A DNA stretch of 64,000 nucleotides from Advenella mimigardefordensis DPN7 (GTDB lineage Bacteria > Pseudomonadota > Gammaproteobacteria > Burkholderiales > Burkholderiaceae_B), in NCBI RefSeq assembly GCF_000521505.1, contig NZ_CP003915.1:248001-312000 (forward strand), read 5' to 3'. Below are positions 50,399 through 59,314 of this stretch, piece by piece. Numbering within the stretch: the first letter of the stretch is position 1; each line of letters opens with the position of its first letter. A model generated the notes under the pieces. The model searched no databases. It saw only the letters and a list, made by a program, of their open reading frames with translations, and was not told where the DNA came from. The translations under genes and the position numbers were made by a program.

Positions 50399-51799
50399 TT
50401 AGTGCGTATGGCCGGGCGCTTTTTCCGGCTTGTTTTTCAATGACTCGTCCAGTTCAATCGCACCTTCCGGAGGTTCGGGAGCATCTTCCCGTTCTGCCGG
50501 TGCGCTGGCCGGTGTTGCAGGGGTTGCGGGCGTTTGTGCTGCAGGCGCTTCTGCCGGCGTTGCCCCCTGAGCCTTGCCGTTCGCTTCGCTGTTGTCTGCG
50601 CGGTTATTGTCACCATTGCTGCCGTCGATAGCAGGGCTGACCAGTTCAACGACCTTGGCGCGTGACATCAGGCCAACAAATTCATCGTTGTCGCCGGTAA
50701 CGACGACGGGCGCAGTCGATTGCAGCATATGCGTGAGCACTTCGTCCAGATTGGTATCTGCCGATACAGTGCGCGCTTCTTCCACTTTCGAGGAAATGTC
50801 CCGTAAGCCGGACCGAACCGCTTCTTCGGCTGCAGACAGGCGCAGCAGGCCGGCAAAGGCCTTGCCGTCAAGTACAGGAGCGTACTTGTAGTCGTACTGT
50901 TTCATGCGCTCGATGGCGTGGGCGGGACGTGCGCGCATGGTCAGAGTCAGGCGGGGCGCATTGACCGCGTGGCTGGCGTTCAGCGCCTTGCCCCGGTTTA
51001 CATCCTGCAGGAACGCGGCCACGTATTCATTGTCTGGCGACAGCAGAATATCTTCAGCCGTGCCTTCCTGGATTAATTCGCCGTCCTTCAGAATGGCAAT
51101 GCGGTTGCCCAGGCGCAGGGCTTCGTCCAGGTCGTGGGTAATGAACACGATGGTTTTGTTGAGTTTGGCCTGCAATTCCAGCAACTGGTTCTGCATTTCG
51201 CGGCGAATCAGCGGATCCAGGGCTGAAAAGGCCTCGTCCATCAGCAAGATATCGGCGTCGGTTGCCAGCGCACGCGCCAGGCCCACACGCTGCTGCATGC
51301 CGCCCGATAACTGATGCGGGTACTGGTTCTCGAAACCGGCCAGACCTACCTGATCCAGCCAGTAGCGGGCCTTGTCGTGGGCGTCGGTTTTGCTGATGCC
51401 CTGAATGGACAGGCCGTAGGCGGCATTGTCCAGCACGGTTTTGTGCGGCAGCAGGCCAAAGCGCTGAAATACCATGCTCATGGTTTTCTGCCGGAATTTT
51501 TCCAGATCCCTGCTGCCCAGTGTGACCACATCGGTGTCATCAACCAGGATATGGCCGGCAGTGGGTTCGATCAGCCGGTTAAAGTGGCGGATCAGCGTTG
51601 ATTTGCCTGAGCCGGACAGGCCCATGATGACATGGATGCTGCCTTCTTCGATACTCAGGCTGATATCTTTCAGGCCCAGGGTATGGCCGCTTTGGGCCAG
51701 CAGTTCTTCTTTGCTGATGCCCTGTTTAACGGCATCAATCCATTTTTCCGGCTCTTTGCCGAAAATTTTGTAGATGTTTTTGACTTCAATTTTACTCAT
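50399..51799 (-). CDS. proV: Glycine betaine/proline ABC transporter ATP-binding protein
   Basis: ATPase of 466 residues for osmoprotectant uptake. Order: ProV-specific N-terminal helix (KIFGKEPEKWIDAVKQGISKEELLAQSG), Walker A GLSGSGKST, signature LSGGMQQRVGLARALA, Walker B ILLMDEAFSALDP, then two CBS repeats (about 275-400) that in relatives sense ionic strength. The last 65 residues are an Ala/Pro/Glu-rich tail ending in GHTH, making it longer than the E. coli protein (400 residues); the tail is probably flexible. Its ATG overlaps the proW stop (51796-51799). Confidence 0.94.
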   Translation of the reverse strand: MSKIEVKNIYKIFGKEPEKWIDAVKQGISKEELLAQSGHTLGLKDISLSIEEGSIHVIMGLSGSGKSTLIRHFNRLIEPTAGHILVDDTDVVTLGSRDLEKFRQKTMSMVFQRFGLLPHKTVLDNAAYGLSIQGISKTDAHDKARYWLDQVGLAGFENQYPHQLSGGMQQRVGLARALATDADILLMDEAFSALDPLIRREMQNQLLELQAKLNKTIVFITHDLDEALRLGNRIAILKDGELIQEGTAEDILLSPDNEYVAAFLQDVNRGKALNASHAVNAPRLTLTMRARPAHAIERMKQYDYKYAPVLDGKAFAGLLRLSAAEEAVRSGLRDISSKVEEARTVSADTNLDEVLTHMLQSTAPVVVTGDNDEFVGLMSRAKVVELVSPAIDGSNGDNNRADNSEANGKAQGATPAEAPAAQTPATPATPASAPAEREDAPEPPEGAIELDESLKNKPEKAPGHTH

Positions 51800-52653
51800 C
51801 GTGCACCGCCTGTATTTTTTCGTTTTCCGTAAGACTGGGTGATGCGGTCAAACAGCACCGCAAGAATCACAATGCCCAGCCCGGCCAGCAGGCCGCGACC
51901 CACTTCAAGGCGGTTAATGCCCAGCAGCACTTCGTAACCCAGACCGCGCGCACCAATCATGGAGGCAATCACCACCATGGACAGCGCCATCATCGTGGTC
52001 TGGTTGATGCCGGCCATGATATTGGGTAGCGCCAGGGGAAGCTGTACGCCGAACAGTTGCTGTGCAGAAGAGGCACCGAAAGCACGTGAGGCTTCCAGCA
52101 CTTCGCGATCAACCAGCCGGATGCCCAGATCGGTTAGCCGGATCAGAGGGGGCACGGCGTAAATCACGGTTGCGATGATGGCCGGGATTTTGCCAAGACC
52201 GAACAGCATGACGACCGGAATAAGGTACACAAAGCTGGGCAGCGTCTGCATGACATCCAGAATGGGCAGCATGATGGATCGTACCGCGTTGGATTTGGCG
52301 GTGATCACGCCTAGCGGGATACCGATAATGATGGAAATGGCCGTTGCCATAATCATGAGGGACAGGGTTTGCATGCCTGCATCCCAGAGTCCCAGCACAC
52401 CCAGCATGGCCAGCAACACACCCATCATCAGTGAGAACACCACACGACGGCTGGCGGCAAAGGCAAGCAGGACGGCAACAATAATGACGCTCCACCAGGG
52501 CGCGCCGCGCAGGACTTTTTCGAGCCAGACCAGTACATGCAGGAAAGGCTCTGACATTGCATTGAGCGCATCGGCGTAGTTGGTGACCAGATGGTCTACG
52601 AACCCGTCAATGCTTTTGCGCACATCGCGCGCAGAGATAATTTCAGGAAACAT
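51796..52653 (-). CDS. proW: Glycine betaine/proline ABC transporter permease
   Basis: Inner-membrane permease of 285 residues. Family motifs: WWSVIIVAVLLAFAASRRV, DVMQTLPSFVYLIPVVMLFGLGKIPAIIATVIYAVPPLIRLTDLGIRLVDREVLEA and the coupling-helix EAA region leading to QLPLALPNIMAGINQTTMMALSMVVIASMIGARGLG. It lies 110 bp downstream of the second-position proX gene and overlaps proV, so all four genes appear to be one operon. Confidence 0.94.
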   Translation of the reverse strand: MFPEIISARDVRKSIDGFVDHLVTNYADALNAMSEPFLHVLVWLEKVLRGAPWWSVIIVAVLLAFAASRRVVFSLMMGVLLAMLGVLGLWDAGMQTLSLMIMATAISIIIGIPLGVITAKSNAVRSIMLPILDVMQTLPSFVYLIPVVMLFGLGKIPAIIATVIYAVPPLIRLTDLGIRLVDREVLEASRAFGASSAQQLFGVQLPLALPNIMAGINQTTMMALSMVVIASMIGARGLGYEVLLGINRLEVGRGLLAGLGIVILAVLFDRITQSYGKRKNTGGAR

Positions 52654-52763
52654 AATTGTATTTATTCATCAAAATAGAGGGATAGGCAGGGCCGGGCCAG
52701 GGCCGCAGGACACGAATGTGCCCGGCAGACGGCGCGGTTGCCTGGTTTGGACAGCAGCAGGAA

Positions 52764-53768
52764 TCAGAGCGACGCCTTGACACGATCAGCCACCTCGGCG
52801 GAAACCCATTTGGACCAGATGTCCTGCTGGTTTTTCAGAAACCATTGTGCGACTTCGCCGGTTTCGGCGCCGGACTCTTCCATATAGGCCAGGGTCTTGT
52901 TAACGACATCAAACGGCACCGTCACCTTGCTGAAAAAAGCAGTCAGGGTGGGCGCATCTTGCGTGAACTTGGTATTGAGCGCAGTAAAGACCGGATTGTC
53001 CGGGTAACTCACTGCCTGCGGGTCGGCACAATCTTCCCGCGTCAGGCACAATTGTTTTTCTTTGTCGTAAGGGGGCATATCCAGCCTGACCAGATCCAGC
53101 GAACTGACCAGGGGCGTGGGCTCCCAATAGTAGAAGACAATGTCCTTTTTACGCTTGTACGCCGACATCAGCGCCGCTTTCTGGGCAGCGCCGGTACCCG
53201 GTGCGTACACTTCGAAGTCCTTGTCCAGTTTCAGCCCTTTGGCCAGATTGGTGGCAACCAGCTGGCAATTCCAGCCTGCCGGGCAACCGTAAATCCGGCC
53301 CTTATCGGGATTTTCCGGATCGGCAAACGCGTCCTTGTGCTTGATCAGATCGGCGGCTGATTTCAGATCGGGAAACTTGCTGGCGGTATATTTGGGGATA
53401 TACCAGGCTTCCCTGCCGGTATACAGTTCGCCGACCCGCTTGACTTTGCCGCTTTTCTCCGCCTGAACCCAGGCGTCGCTGACGCTGTTGAGCCAGATTT
53501 CAGTATTCACTTGCAGATCGCCGCGTTCCAGTGCCGCCAGGGCAGTGAGCGTCTCGGTCGGGACCACCTCGGTCTGGCAGCCATACCCCTTTTCAAGGAT
53601 ATAGCGTTCGACGTCGGCCAGAATCAGGTTTGATTCCCAGTTCATGCCACCGAACTTGACGGTATCACTGATTTCGCAGGCTGGGGCATCGGCCGCGGCT
53701 GCGGAGCGGGCAAGCCCGAACGTGGCCGAAGCAATGAATACAGCAGATAGAACTTTAGTCTTTATCAT
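52764..53768 (-). CDS. proX: Glycine betaine/proline-binding periplasmic protein, paralogue 1 (proW-proximal)
   Basis: Periplasmic receptor of 334 residues with a signal peptide ending AAA. Typical ProX sequence: FGGMNWESNLILADVERYILEKGYGCQTEVVPTET, NTEIWLNSV, APGTGAAQKAALMSAYKRKKDIVFYYWEPTPL, with the substrate-box tryptophans present. It is about two-thirds identical by eye to the gene at 53863 and of exactly the same length, so the two are tandem paralogues that may bind different betaines. The closing segment EVAQWFLKNQQDIWSKWVSAEVADRVKASL is conserved between both. Confidence 0.93.
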   Translation of the reverse strand: MIKTKVLSAVFIASATFGLARSAAAADAPACEISDTVKFGGMNWESNLILADVERYILEKGYGCQTEVVPTETLTALAALERGDLQVNTEIWLNSVSDAWVQAEKSGKVKRVGELYTGREAWYIPKYTASKFPDLKSAADLIKHKDAFADPENPDKGRIYGCPAGWNCQLVATNLAKGLKLDKDFEVYAPGTGAAQKAALMSAYKRKKDIVFYYWEPTPLVSSLDLVRLDMPPYDKEKQLCLTREDCADPQAVSYPDNPVFTALNTKFTQDAPTLTAFFSKVTVPFDVVNKTLAYMEESGAETGEVAQWFLKNQQDIWSKWVSAEVADRVKASL

Positions 53769-53862
53769 GGCAATGGTGCCTCTTATGGCTAAAAGTTAAG
53801 CTACACGCTAGGATTGGCATCGGCCCGTCCGAAAACGGGCGTTTCACTTGTTGGGCAAGCGA

Positions 53863-54867
53863 TTAGAGCGACTCCTTCACTTTGGCGGCCACTTCGGGAG
53901 AAACCCATTTCTCCCAGACTTCGCCCTGGTTTTTCAGGAACCAGTCGGCAACATCACGCGAGTCGTCTCCGGTTTCTTCCATGTGGGCCAGTGTCTGGTC
54001 CATGACCGGCAGGGGCACGGCAACTTTGGAGAAGAATTCGGTCAGTTTCGGCGCCTGTTTGGAAAACTCGGTGTTCAGCGCGGTAAAGACCGGGTTATCC
54101 GGGTAGGCGCTGGGTTGTGGGTCGGCACAATTCGGATCGGTCAGGCACTTCTGTTTTTCCGCATCGTAAGGTGGCAGTTCCAGTTTGACCAGGTCCAGCG
54201 AGCCTACCAGAGGGGTTGGGTACCAATAGTAGAAGACGATATTCTGCTTGCGTTTGTAAGCCGAGGTCAGGGCGGCTTTCTGGGCAGCACCGGTGCCGGG
54301 TGAGTACAGCGTGAAATCCTTGTCCAGCTTCAGGGCCTTGTACAGATTGGAGCTCACCACTTCGCATCCCCAGCCAGCCGGGCAGCCGTAGAAGCGGCCC
54401 TTGCTTGGATCTTCAGGATCGGCAAATTCTTCTTTGTATTTGGGCAGATCGGCTGCGGATTTGAGGTCTGGGAATTTTTCAGCGACGTACTTCGGAATGA
54501 ACCAGGCTTCGCCGCCTGTGTACAGGTCGGCTACGCGTTTTACTTTACCGGTTTTCTCGGCTTTGGCCCAGGGTTCGCCTACGCTATTGAGCCAGATTTC
54601 CGTGTTGATATCCAGATCACCGCGTTCCAGTGCTGCCAGAGCAGGTAGGGTTTCGGTGGGCAGTGTTTCGGTTTTGCAGCCGTAGCCTTTTTCCAGAATG
54701 GTGCGCTGAACGTCAACCAGCACCAGATTGGATTCCCAGTTCATGCCGCCAAAATTGACGGTGCGATCCACCTCGCACTGGGCGTCGGCGGCTTGGGCGG
54801 TGGCTGACAGGCCCAGGCCGAATGCGGCGAGCAGCGTCGAGCAGAGAATTTTGTGTTTTAAAAACAT
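53863..54867 (-). CDS. proX: Glycine betaine/proline-binding periplasmic protein, paralogue 2 (operon-leading)
   Basis: First gene of the operon, 334 residues. The ATG at 54865-54867 follows AAGGAGGCT and begins a clear signal peptide (ending AQAA); a longer frame upstream to 55032 is not credible. Core segments FGGMNWESNLVLVDVQRTILEKGYGCKTETLPTET, NTEIWLNSVGEPW and SPGTGAAQKAALTSAYKRKQNIVFYYWYPTPL mirror paralogue 1, with YW replacing the EP-flanked site at one position (YYWYPTP against YYWEPTP). Difference near the binding site may mean different ligand preference. Confidence 0.93.
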   Translation of the reverse strand: MFLKHKILCSTLLAAFGLGLSATAQAADAQCEVDRTVNFGGMNWESNLVLVDVQRTILEKGYGCKTETLPTETLPALAALERGDLDINTEIWLNSVGEPWAKAEKTGKVKRVADLYTGGEAWFIPKYVAEKFPDLKSAADLPKYKEEFADPEDPSKGRFYGCPAGWGCEVVSSNLYKALKLDKDFTLYSPGTGAAQKAALTSAYKRKQNIVFYYWYPTPLVGSLDLVKLELPPYDAEKQKCLTDPNCADPQPSAYPDNPVFTALNTEFSKQAPKLTEFFSKVAVPLPVMDQTLAHMEETGDDSRDVADWFLKNQGEVWEKWVSPEVAAKVKESL

Positions 54868-55200
54868 GGCCGTAGCCTCCTTAAGTCTTACAGGGTTATA
54901 AAAATAACTGTGTATGCCAAAGAGTATGCGGAAAACGACGTAGCGCCGTCGATACAGACAAAATTTGATGGGCGGCGAGCGCCCGATTGACAGGTAAAGC
55001 ACTTTTGCGGGAAAGGAGCAAAAGGTGTACACAATTGAAACGATTAAGTTTTAATACCGGGCCATTGTAACAAATCGGGACGAGCCGGGCAAACCAGCCC
55101 CTTGGTGGTATCCCTAGCAGTATTTTTTATTCATGTATGAGAAAATAAATTCACACTTAAGAAATTAAAGGGTGATTGCTCACCCTATAGGATACCGGCA
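54868..55200. other. Divergent intergenic region between proX and the cupin gene
   Basis: 333 nt with no supported gene. It becomes AT-rich toward the cupin side (55115-55170), where the cupin-operon promoter probably lies. I see no clear operator or terminator. Confidence 0.5.
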
Positions 55201-55620
55201 ATGGCAGACAGTACTGATCAAAACACAAGCAACCCGCGCGGCGCCTGTTCCTGGATCGTCCGGGAAGCGGATGTCCCGGGCTATAGCCCCGCCAACCACC
55301 ATGGCACGGTCAATCGGCGGCTGATCGGCCCCGATACCGTTGGCGCACGTCATCTGGAAGTGCTGGTCGGTACAATTGAACAGAATCGCGGCGCCTTGCC
55401 GCATGCCCATCCTGGTATTGAACAGGTGGTGTATTTACTGTCCGGCACGGCCGATGTGGAAATGGATGGCGAGAGGGGTTCCATGCAGGCTGGAGACTGC
55501 TGTTTTTTTCCTGCAGACAAAAAGCATATCTTTACCGTTACCAGTCCCGAACCGGCGCGTCTGCTGGTTATTTATTCGCCTCCCTATGAAGAAAATCCGG
55601 CCAGAGTGATACGGGACTGA
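55201..55620 (+). CDS. Cupin-domain protein
   Basis: Small protein of 139 residues with a single cupin barrel: motif 1 GALPHAHPGIEQVVYLLSGTADVEMDG (His-His-Glu) and motif 2 GDCCFFPADKKHIFTVT with a final His. No signal peptide. It starts the operon of Bug receptor, CoA-transferase and acyl-CoA dehydrogenase; a role as isomerase or dioxygenase-like enzyme on the transported acid, or as a sensor, is possible but not shown. The ATG follows GGATACCGGCA. Confidence 0.85.
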   Translation: MADSTDQNTSNPRGACSWIVREADVPGYSPANHHGTVNRRLIGPDTVGARHLEVLVGTIEQNRGALPHAHPGIEQVVYLLSGTADVEMDGERGSMQAGDCCFFPADKKHIFTVTSPEPARLLVIYSPPYEENPARVIRD

Positions 55621-55712
55621 TTGGCGGATAACACGATTCAGTCGCATCCCTCGCGTGCCCGAAAGGTTGGGCAACGTCGCTCAAAGAAGCATCGCCCTTT
55701 ACTGGAGACAAA

Positions 55713-56675
55713 ATGAATATCAAACCTCTACGTTGTTGGTTGGCCGCCGCCGCCCTTGTCGCAGCGGGCACCGCTGCAGCGGCATGGCCGGAAAAACCCA
55801 TTACCATGGTCGTGCCCTTTCCGGCCGGCTCGGGTACCGATTCTGTCGGACGCATCTTTGCCCGTGAAATGACCAGCCGTCTTGGCCAGCAGGTCATTGT
55901 GGAAAACAAGCCTGGCGGTAACGGTACGATTGCTGCCCAGCAGGTGGCGCGTTCCAAACCCGATGGCTACACCATCCTGATTTCCACCAATACGCCTCTG
56001 TCGGCTGCGCCATGGCTGCAAAAAAGCGTGCCTTACGATGTGCTCAAGGATTTCACCCCCATCGCGCGCGGCGGTAACCTGCCCTTCATTCTGGTCGCCA
56101 ATATGAAGCAACCCTTCAATTCGGTGCAGGAACTGGTTAAGCAGGCCAAGGCCAACCCCGGCAAGCTTACCTATGCCTCTGGCAACAGTACCGGTATTGT
56201 TGCTGGCGCTACGCTGTCACATGCTGCCGGTATCGAGACCCTGCACGTGCCGTACAAAGGCACGCCACAGGCATTGACCGATTTGATCGGCGGGCAGGTG
56301 GACTATATGTTTACTGACCTGACTTCCGGCATGCCCTTTGTTCAATCGAAAAAAATCAAGGCGCTGGCCGTGTCTACGGCCAAGCCCAGTTCCCTGCTGC
56401 CCGAGCTGCCTTCGATGGAAGCAGCCGGTGTTGATCATTTCGATATCAATTCATGGAATGGCTTTCTGGGCCCGGCAGACATGTCCGAAGAGGCGGTGAC
56501 AGCATTGAACAAGGCCATCAATGAGATCGTGAGCGATGCCAAGGTCAAGCAGGAGCTGGCGCGCCTGGGGTTCGATGCATTCAGCGGCACACAGCAGGAG
56601 TTTGCGGAGTTTGTGCGGGAGCAGTACGAATTATGGGGCAAGCTCATCAAGGACGCCGGGATTCAGGTTCAATAG
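55713..56675 (+). CDS. Bug/TctC-family receptor of the acyl-CoA dehydrogenase operon
   Basis: Periplasmic receptor of 320 residues with a signal peptide ending AAAAW. Marks: WPEKPITMVVPFPAGSGTDSVGRIF, IVENKPGGNGTIAAQQVARSKPDGYTIL, LHVPYKGTPQALTDLIGGQVDY and LPELPSMEAAGVDHFDIN. GGAGACAAA precedes the ATG. Its CoA-transferase neighbour begins 2 bp after its stop. No membrane subunits are nearby; the ligand should be the acid activated by the next enzyme. Confidence 0.93.
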   Translation: MNIKPLRCWLAAAALVAAGTAAAAWPEKPITMVVPFPAGSGTDSVGRIFAREMTSRLGQQVIVENKPGGNGTIAAQQVARSKPDGYTILISTNTPLSAAPWLQKSVPYDVLKDFTPIARGGNLPFILVANMKQPFNSVQELVKQAKANPGKLTYASGNSTGIVAGATLSHAAGIETLHVPYKGTPQALTDLIGGQVDYMFTDLTSGMPFVQSKKIKALAVSTAKPSSLLPELPSMEAAGVDHFDINSWNGFLGPADMSEEAVTALNKAINEIVSDAKVKQELARLGFDAFSGTQQEFAEFVREQYELWGKLIKDAGIQVQ

Positions 56676-56677
56676 CA

Positions 56678-57904
56678 ATGACAGACAGTAAGCGAAGCGG
56701 GCCGCTGGCCGGAGTACGGGTTCTGGATCTGACGTCTATTATTCTGGGGCCGTTTGCCACACAGATGATGGCCGATCTGGGCGCCGATGTAATTAAAGTG
56801 GAATCACCGGTAGGCGACACCATTCGGCAGGTCGGGCCCATGCGCAATCCCGGCATGGGTGCGATTTATCTGCATCTGAATCGCAACAAGCGTTCAGTGG
56901 TGCTGGACCTGAAAACCGAAGAAGGCAGGGAAGCCTGCCTGCATCTGGTGCGCGAGGTGGATGTGCTGCTCTACAACGTCAGGCCACAGTCCATGGCGCG
57001 CATGGGCCTGTCCTACGAAGCGGTCAGCGCGGTCAATCCGAAGATCGTCTATGTGGGCGCCTATGGCTTTGGTAATGAAGGACCGTACGCCGGCAAGCCG
57101 GCTTATGATGATTTGATTCAGGGCATGACCGGTGTCGCCCGGCTATACGAACGCAGCAGCGGACATGAACCGCGTTATGCGCCGCTGACGCTGGCTGATC
57201 GTACCATCGGGCTGCAGGCCGCCATTGCCTGCCTGGCGGGGGTCATCCACAGCCGCGCAACAGGTACGGGCCAGTCTATTGAGGTACCGATGTTTGAAGG
57301 GATGGCGCAAATGATTCTGGGTGATCACCTGGGACAGCGTACTTTCGATGAAGATGCGCCGGCAGACGGCATGGGCTATCCCCGCCTGCTGTCCGAACAT
57401 CGCAAGCCCTATCAGACGCAGGATGGTTATGTGAGCGCACTGATCTATAACGACCGGCACTGGCAGCAGTTTATGGCAGCGATTGATCGCGCCGATCTGA
57501 TGACTGATTCGATTTTCTCCACGCATTCGCGCCGGGCTGAGAACATTGGCGACGTATACCGGTTCGTGGACGAGGTGCTCCGGACCCGCAGCACGGCTGA
57601 GTGGCTGGCGCTGTTTGATGCGAACGACATCCCCTGCGCGCCGCTGTATGCCATCGAAGATCTGCCCACCGACCCGCATCTGAAAGCGACGGGCCATTTG
57701 ATCAAAACCGATCATCCCAGCGAAGGCGACGTTCACACCATCGCACCGCTGGGACGATATTCGGCTACGCCGCTAGGTGTGTATCGCCATGCGCCGACAT
57801 TGGGCGAGCATACCGAAGAACTGGTAGATAGTTTGCCCATGGACAGCGAGAAAAAACAGGTCGTACTGAACGCGGCCAGGCGTGCTGTGGGTGGCCGCAA
57901 GTGA
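56678..57904 (+). CDS. CaiB/BaiF family III CoA-transferase
   Basis: CoA-transferase of 408 residues. Marks: GVRVLDLTSIILGPFATQMMADLGADVIKVESPVGD, LNRNKRSVVLDLKTEEGR, VGAYGFGNEGPYAGKPAYDDLIQGMTG with the catalytic Asp, and SIEVPMFEGMAQMIL. I take the ATG at 56678, right after the Bug stop codon; the open frame before it belongs to the Bug gene. It probably activates the imported acid to its CoA ester for the acyl-CoA dehydrogenase encoded next. Confidence 0.92.
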   Translation: MTDSKRSGPLAGVRVLDLTSIILGPFATQMMADLGADVIKVESPVGDTIRQVGPMRNPGMGAIYLHLNRNKRSVVLDLKTEEGREACLHLVREVDVLLYNVRPQSMARMGLSYEAVSAVNPKIVYVGAYGFGNEGPYAGKPAYDDLIQGMTGVARLYERSSGHEPRYAPLTLADRTIGLQAAIACLAGVIHSRATGTGQSIEVPMFEGMAQMILGDHLGQRTFDEDAPADGMGYPRLLSEHRKPYQTQDGYVSALIYNDRHWQQFMAAIDRADLMTDSIFSTHSRRAENIGDVYRFVDEVLRTRSTAEWLALFDANDIPCAPLYAIEDLPTDPHLKATGHLIKTDHPSEGDVHTIAPLGRYSATPLGVYRHAPTLGEHTEELVDSLPMDSEKKQVVLNAARRAVGGRK

Positions 57905-57932
57905 TACAACACATCTAAACGACGGAGTAAGA

Positions 57933-59099
57933 ATGGATTTCTCGTTTTCTCAGGATCAGCAAATGCTGGTCGCTGCCATTGAGCAGTTGTGCAGTGATTT
58001 TGACGATGAATACTGGCTCACCTGCGACAGAACCGGCGACTATCCTGAAGCGTTTTATCAGCGGCTGGCTCAGGCCGGCTGGCTGGGCGTGGCGATGCCA
58101 CAGGAATATGGCGGCGCTGGCCTGGGTATTACCGAGGCCGCGTTGATGATGAAAACCATCTCGCGTTCAGGGGCCGGCTTTACCGGCGCCTCGGCCGTGC
58201 ATATGAATATCTTCGGGCTGAATCCCGTGGTTCGTTTCGGTTCTGATGAACTCAAGCAGCGTGCCCTGCCGCCGCTGATTGAAGGCAGGGATAAAGCCTG
58301 CTTTGCCGTTACCGAGCCCGATGCCGGACTGGATACAACGCAATTGACAACGCGTGCGCAAAAGCAGGGCGACCACTATCGGGTATCCGGACGAAAAATC
58401 TGGATATCCACTGCGCAGGTGGCCAGCAAAATGCTGCTGTTGGCCCGTACCACACCGAAAGATCAGGTGAGCAGAGCCACCGAGGGCCTGAGCCTGTTCT
58501 ACACCGATCTGGATCGCAGCCAGGTGGAAGTGCGCGAAATCGAAAAGCTGGGACGCAAGGCGGTGGATTCCAATATGCTGTTTTTCGATGGCTACGAGAT
58601 TCCTGAATGCGATCGCGTGGGCGAAGAGGGCAAGGGTTTCGAATACATTCTGCATGGCCTGAATCCCGAGCGCATTCTGATTGCAGCAGAAGCTGTGGGT
58701 CTGGGTCAGGTCGCGCTGGATAAGGCGGTGCAATACGCGAAGGAGCGCACGGTATTTAATCGGCCGATAGGCCAGAACCAGGGTATCCAGCACCCGCTGG
58801 CGCAATGCTGGATGCAACTGGAAGCGGCTGATTTGATGGTGTCGCGTGCGGCGGCGGCTTATGACGCCAATGAGCCGGCCGGCGCTTACGCCAATACGGC
58901 CAAATACCTGGCCGCAGAAGCCGCGTTTACCGCGTGCCAGACGGCGATCCAGACGCTGGGCGGAATGGGTTACGCCAGGGAATATCACGTAGAACGCTAT
59001 TTGCGCGAAAGCTTTATTCCACGTATTGCACCCGTTAGCCCGCAACTGATTATGTGCTTCATCGCGGAAAAAGTATTGGGCCTGCCCAAATCATACTGA
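57933..59099 (+). CDS. Acyl-CoA dehydrogenase
   Basis: FAD-dependent enzyme of 388 residues that introduces a double bond in a CoA ester, passing electrons to ETF. Conserved parts: WLGVAMPQEYGGAGLGITEAALMMK, CFAVTEPDAGLDTTQLTTRA, GRKIWISTAQVA, RIGEEGKG-like DRVGEEGKGFEYILHGLNPERILIAAEAVG (the Glu of NPER may be the base, as in isovaleryl-type enzymes) and QTLGGMGYAREYHVERYLRES. The ATG follows ACGGAG. It ends the operon; the acyl substrate is unknown, a short or branched dicarboxylic ester being plausible. Confidence 0.92.
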   Translation: MDFSFSQDQQMLVAAIEQLCSDFDDEYWLTCDRTGDYPEAFYQRLAQAGWLGVAMPQEYGGAGLGITEAALMMKTISRSGAGFTGASAVHMNIFGLNPVVRFGSDELKQRALPPLIEGRDKACFAVTEPDAGLDTTQLTTRAQKQGDHYRVSGRKIWISTAQVASKMLLLARTTPKDQVSRATEGLSLFYTDLDRSQVEVREIEKLGRKAVDSNMLFFDGYEIPECDRVGEEGKGFEYILHGLNPERILIAAEAVGLGQVALDKAVQYAKERTVFNRPIGQNQGIQHPLAQCWMQLEAADLMVSRAAAAYDANEPAGAYANTAKYLAAEAAFTACQTAIQTLGGMGYAREYHVERYLRESFIPRIAPVSPQLIMCFIAEKVLGLPKSY

Positions 59100-59314
59100 C
59101 GGTGCGCCACCCGCAATGCTGGCCCGGACCGCAGCCGGCTTGCGCTGGTGGCTGTGGCGATCAGGATGGCCGCTTTGTGTTGCCGGTTGTGGCGGCGATA
59201 TGGACGGCCGCAGGTTGTGTACTGGTTGAGACGGCGATCCGGGTTGCGACCGTTTTGCGCTGGTCGGCGCGGCGATTGCTTTGTGCAGCCTGTATCGGTA
59301 ATGGCCCGGCATGC

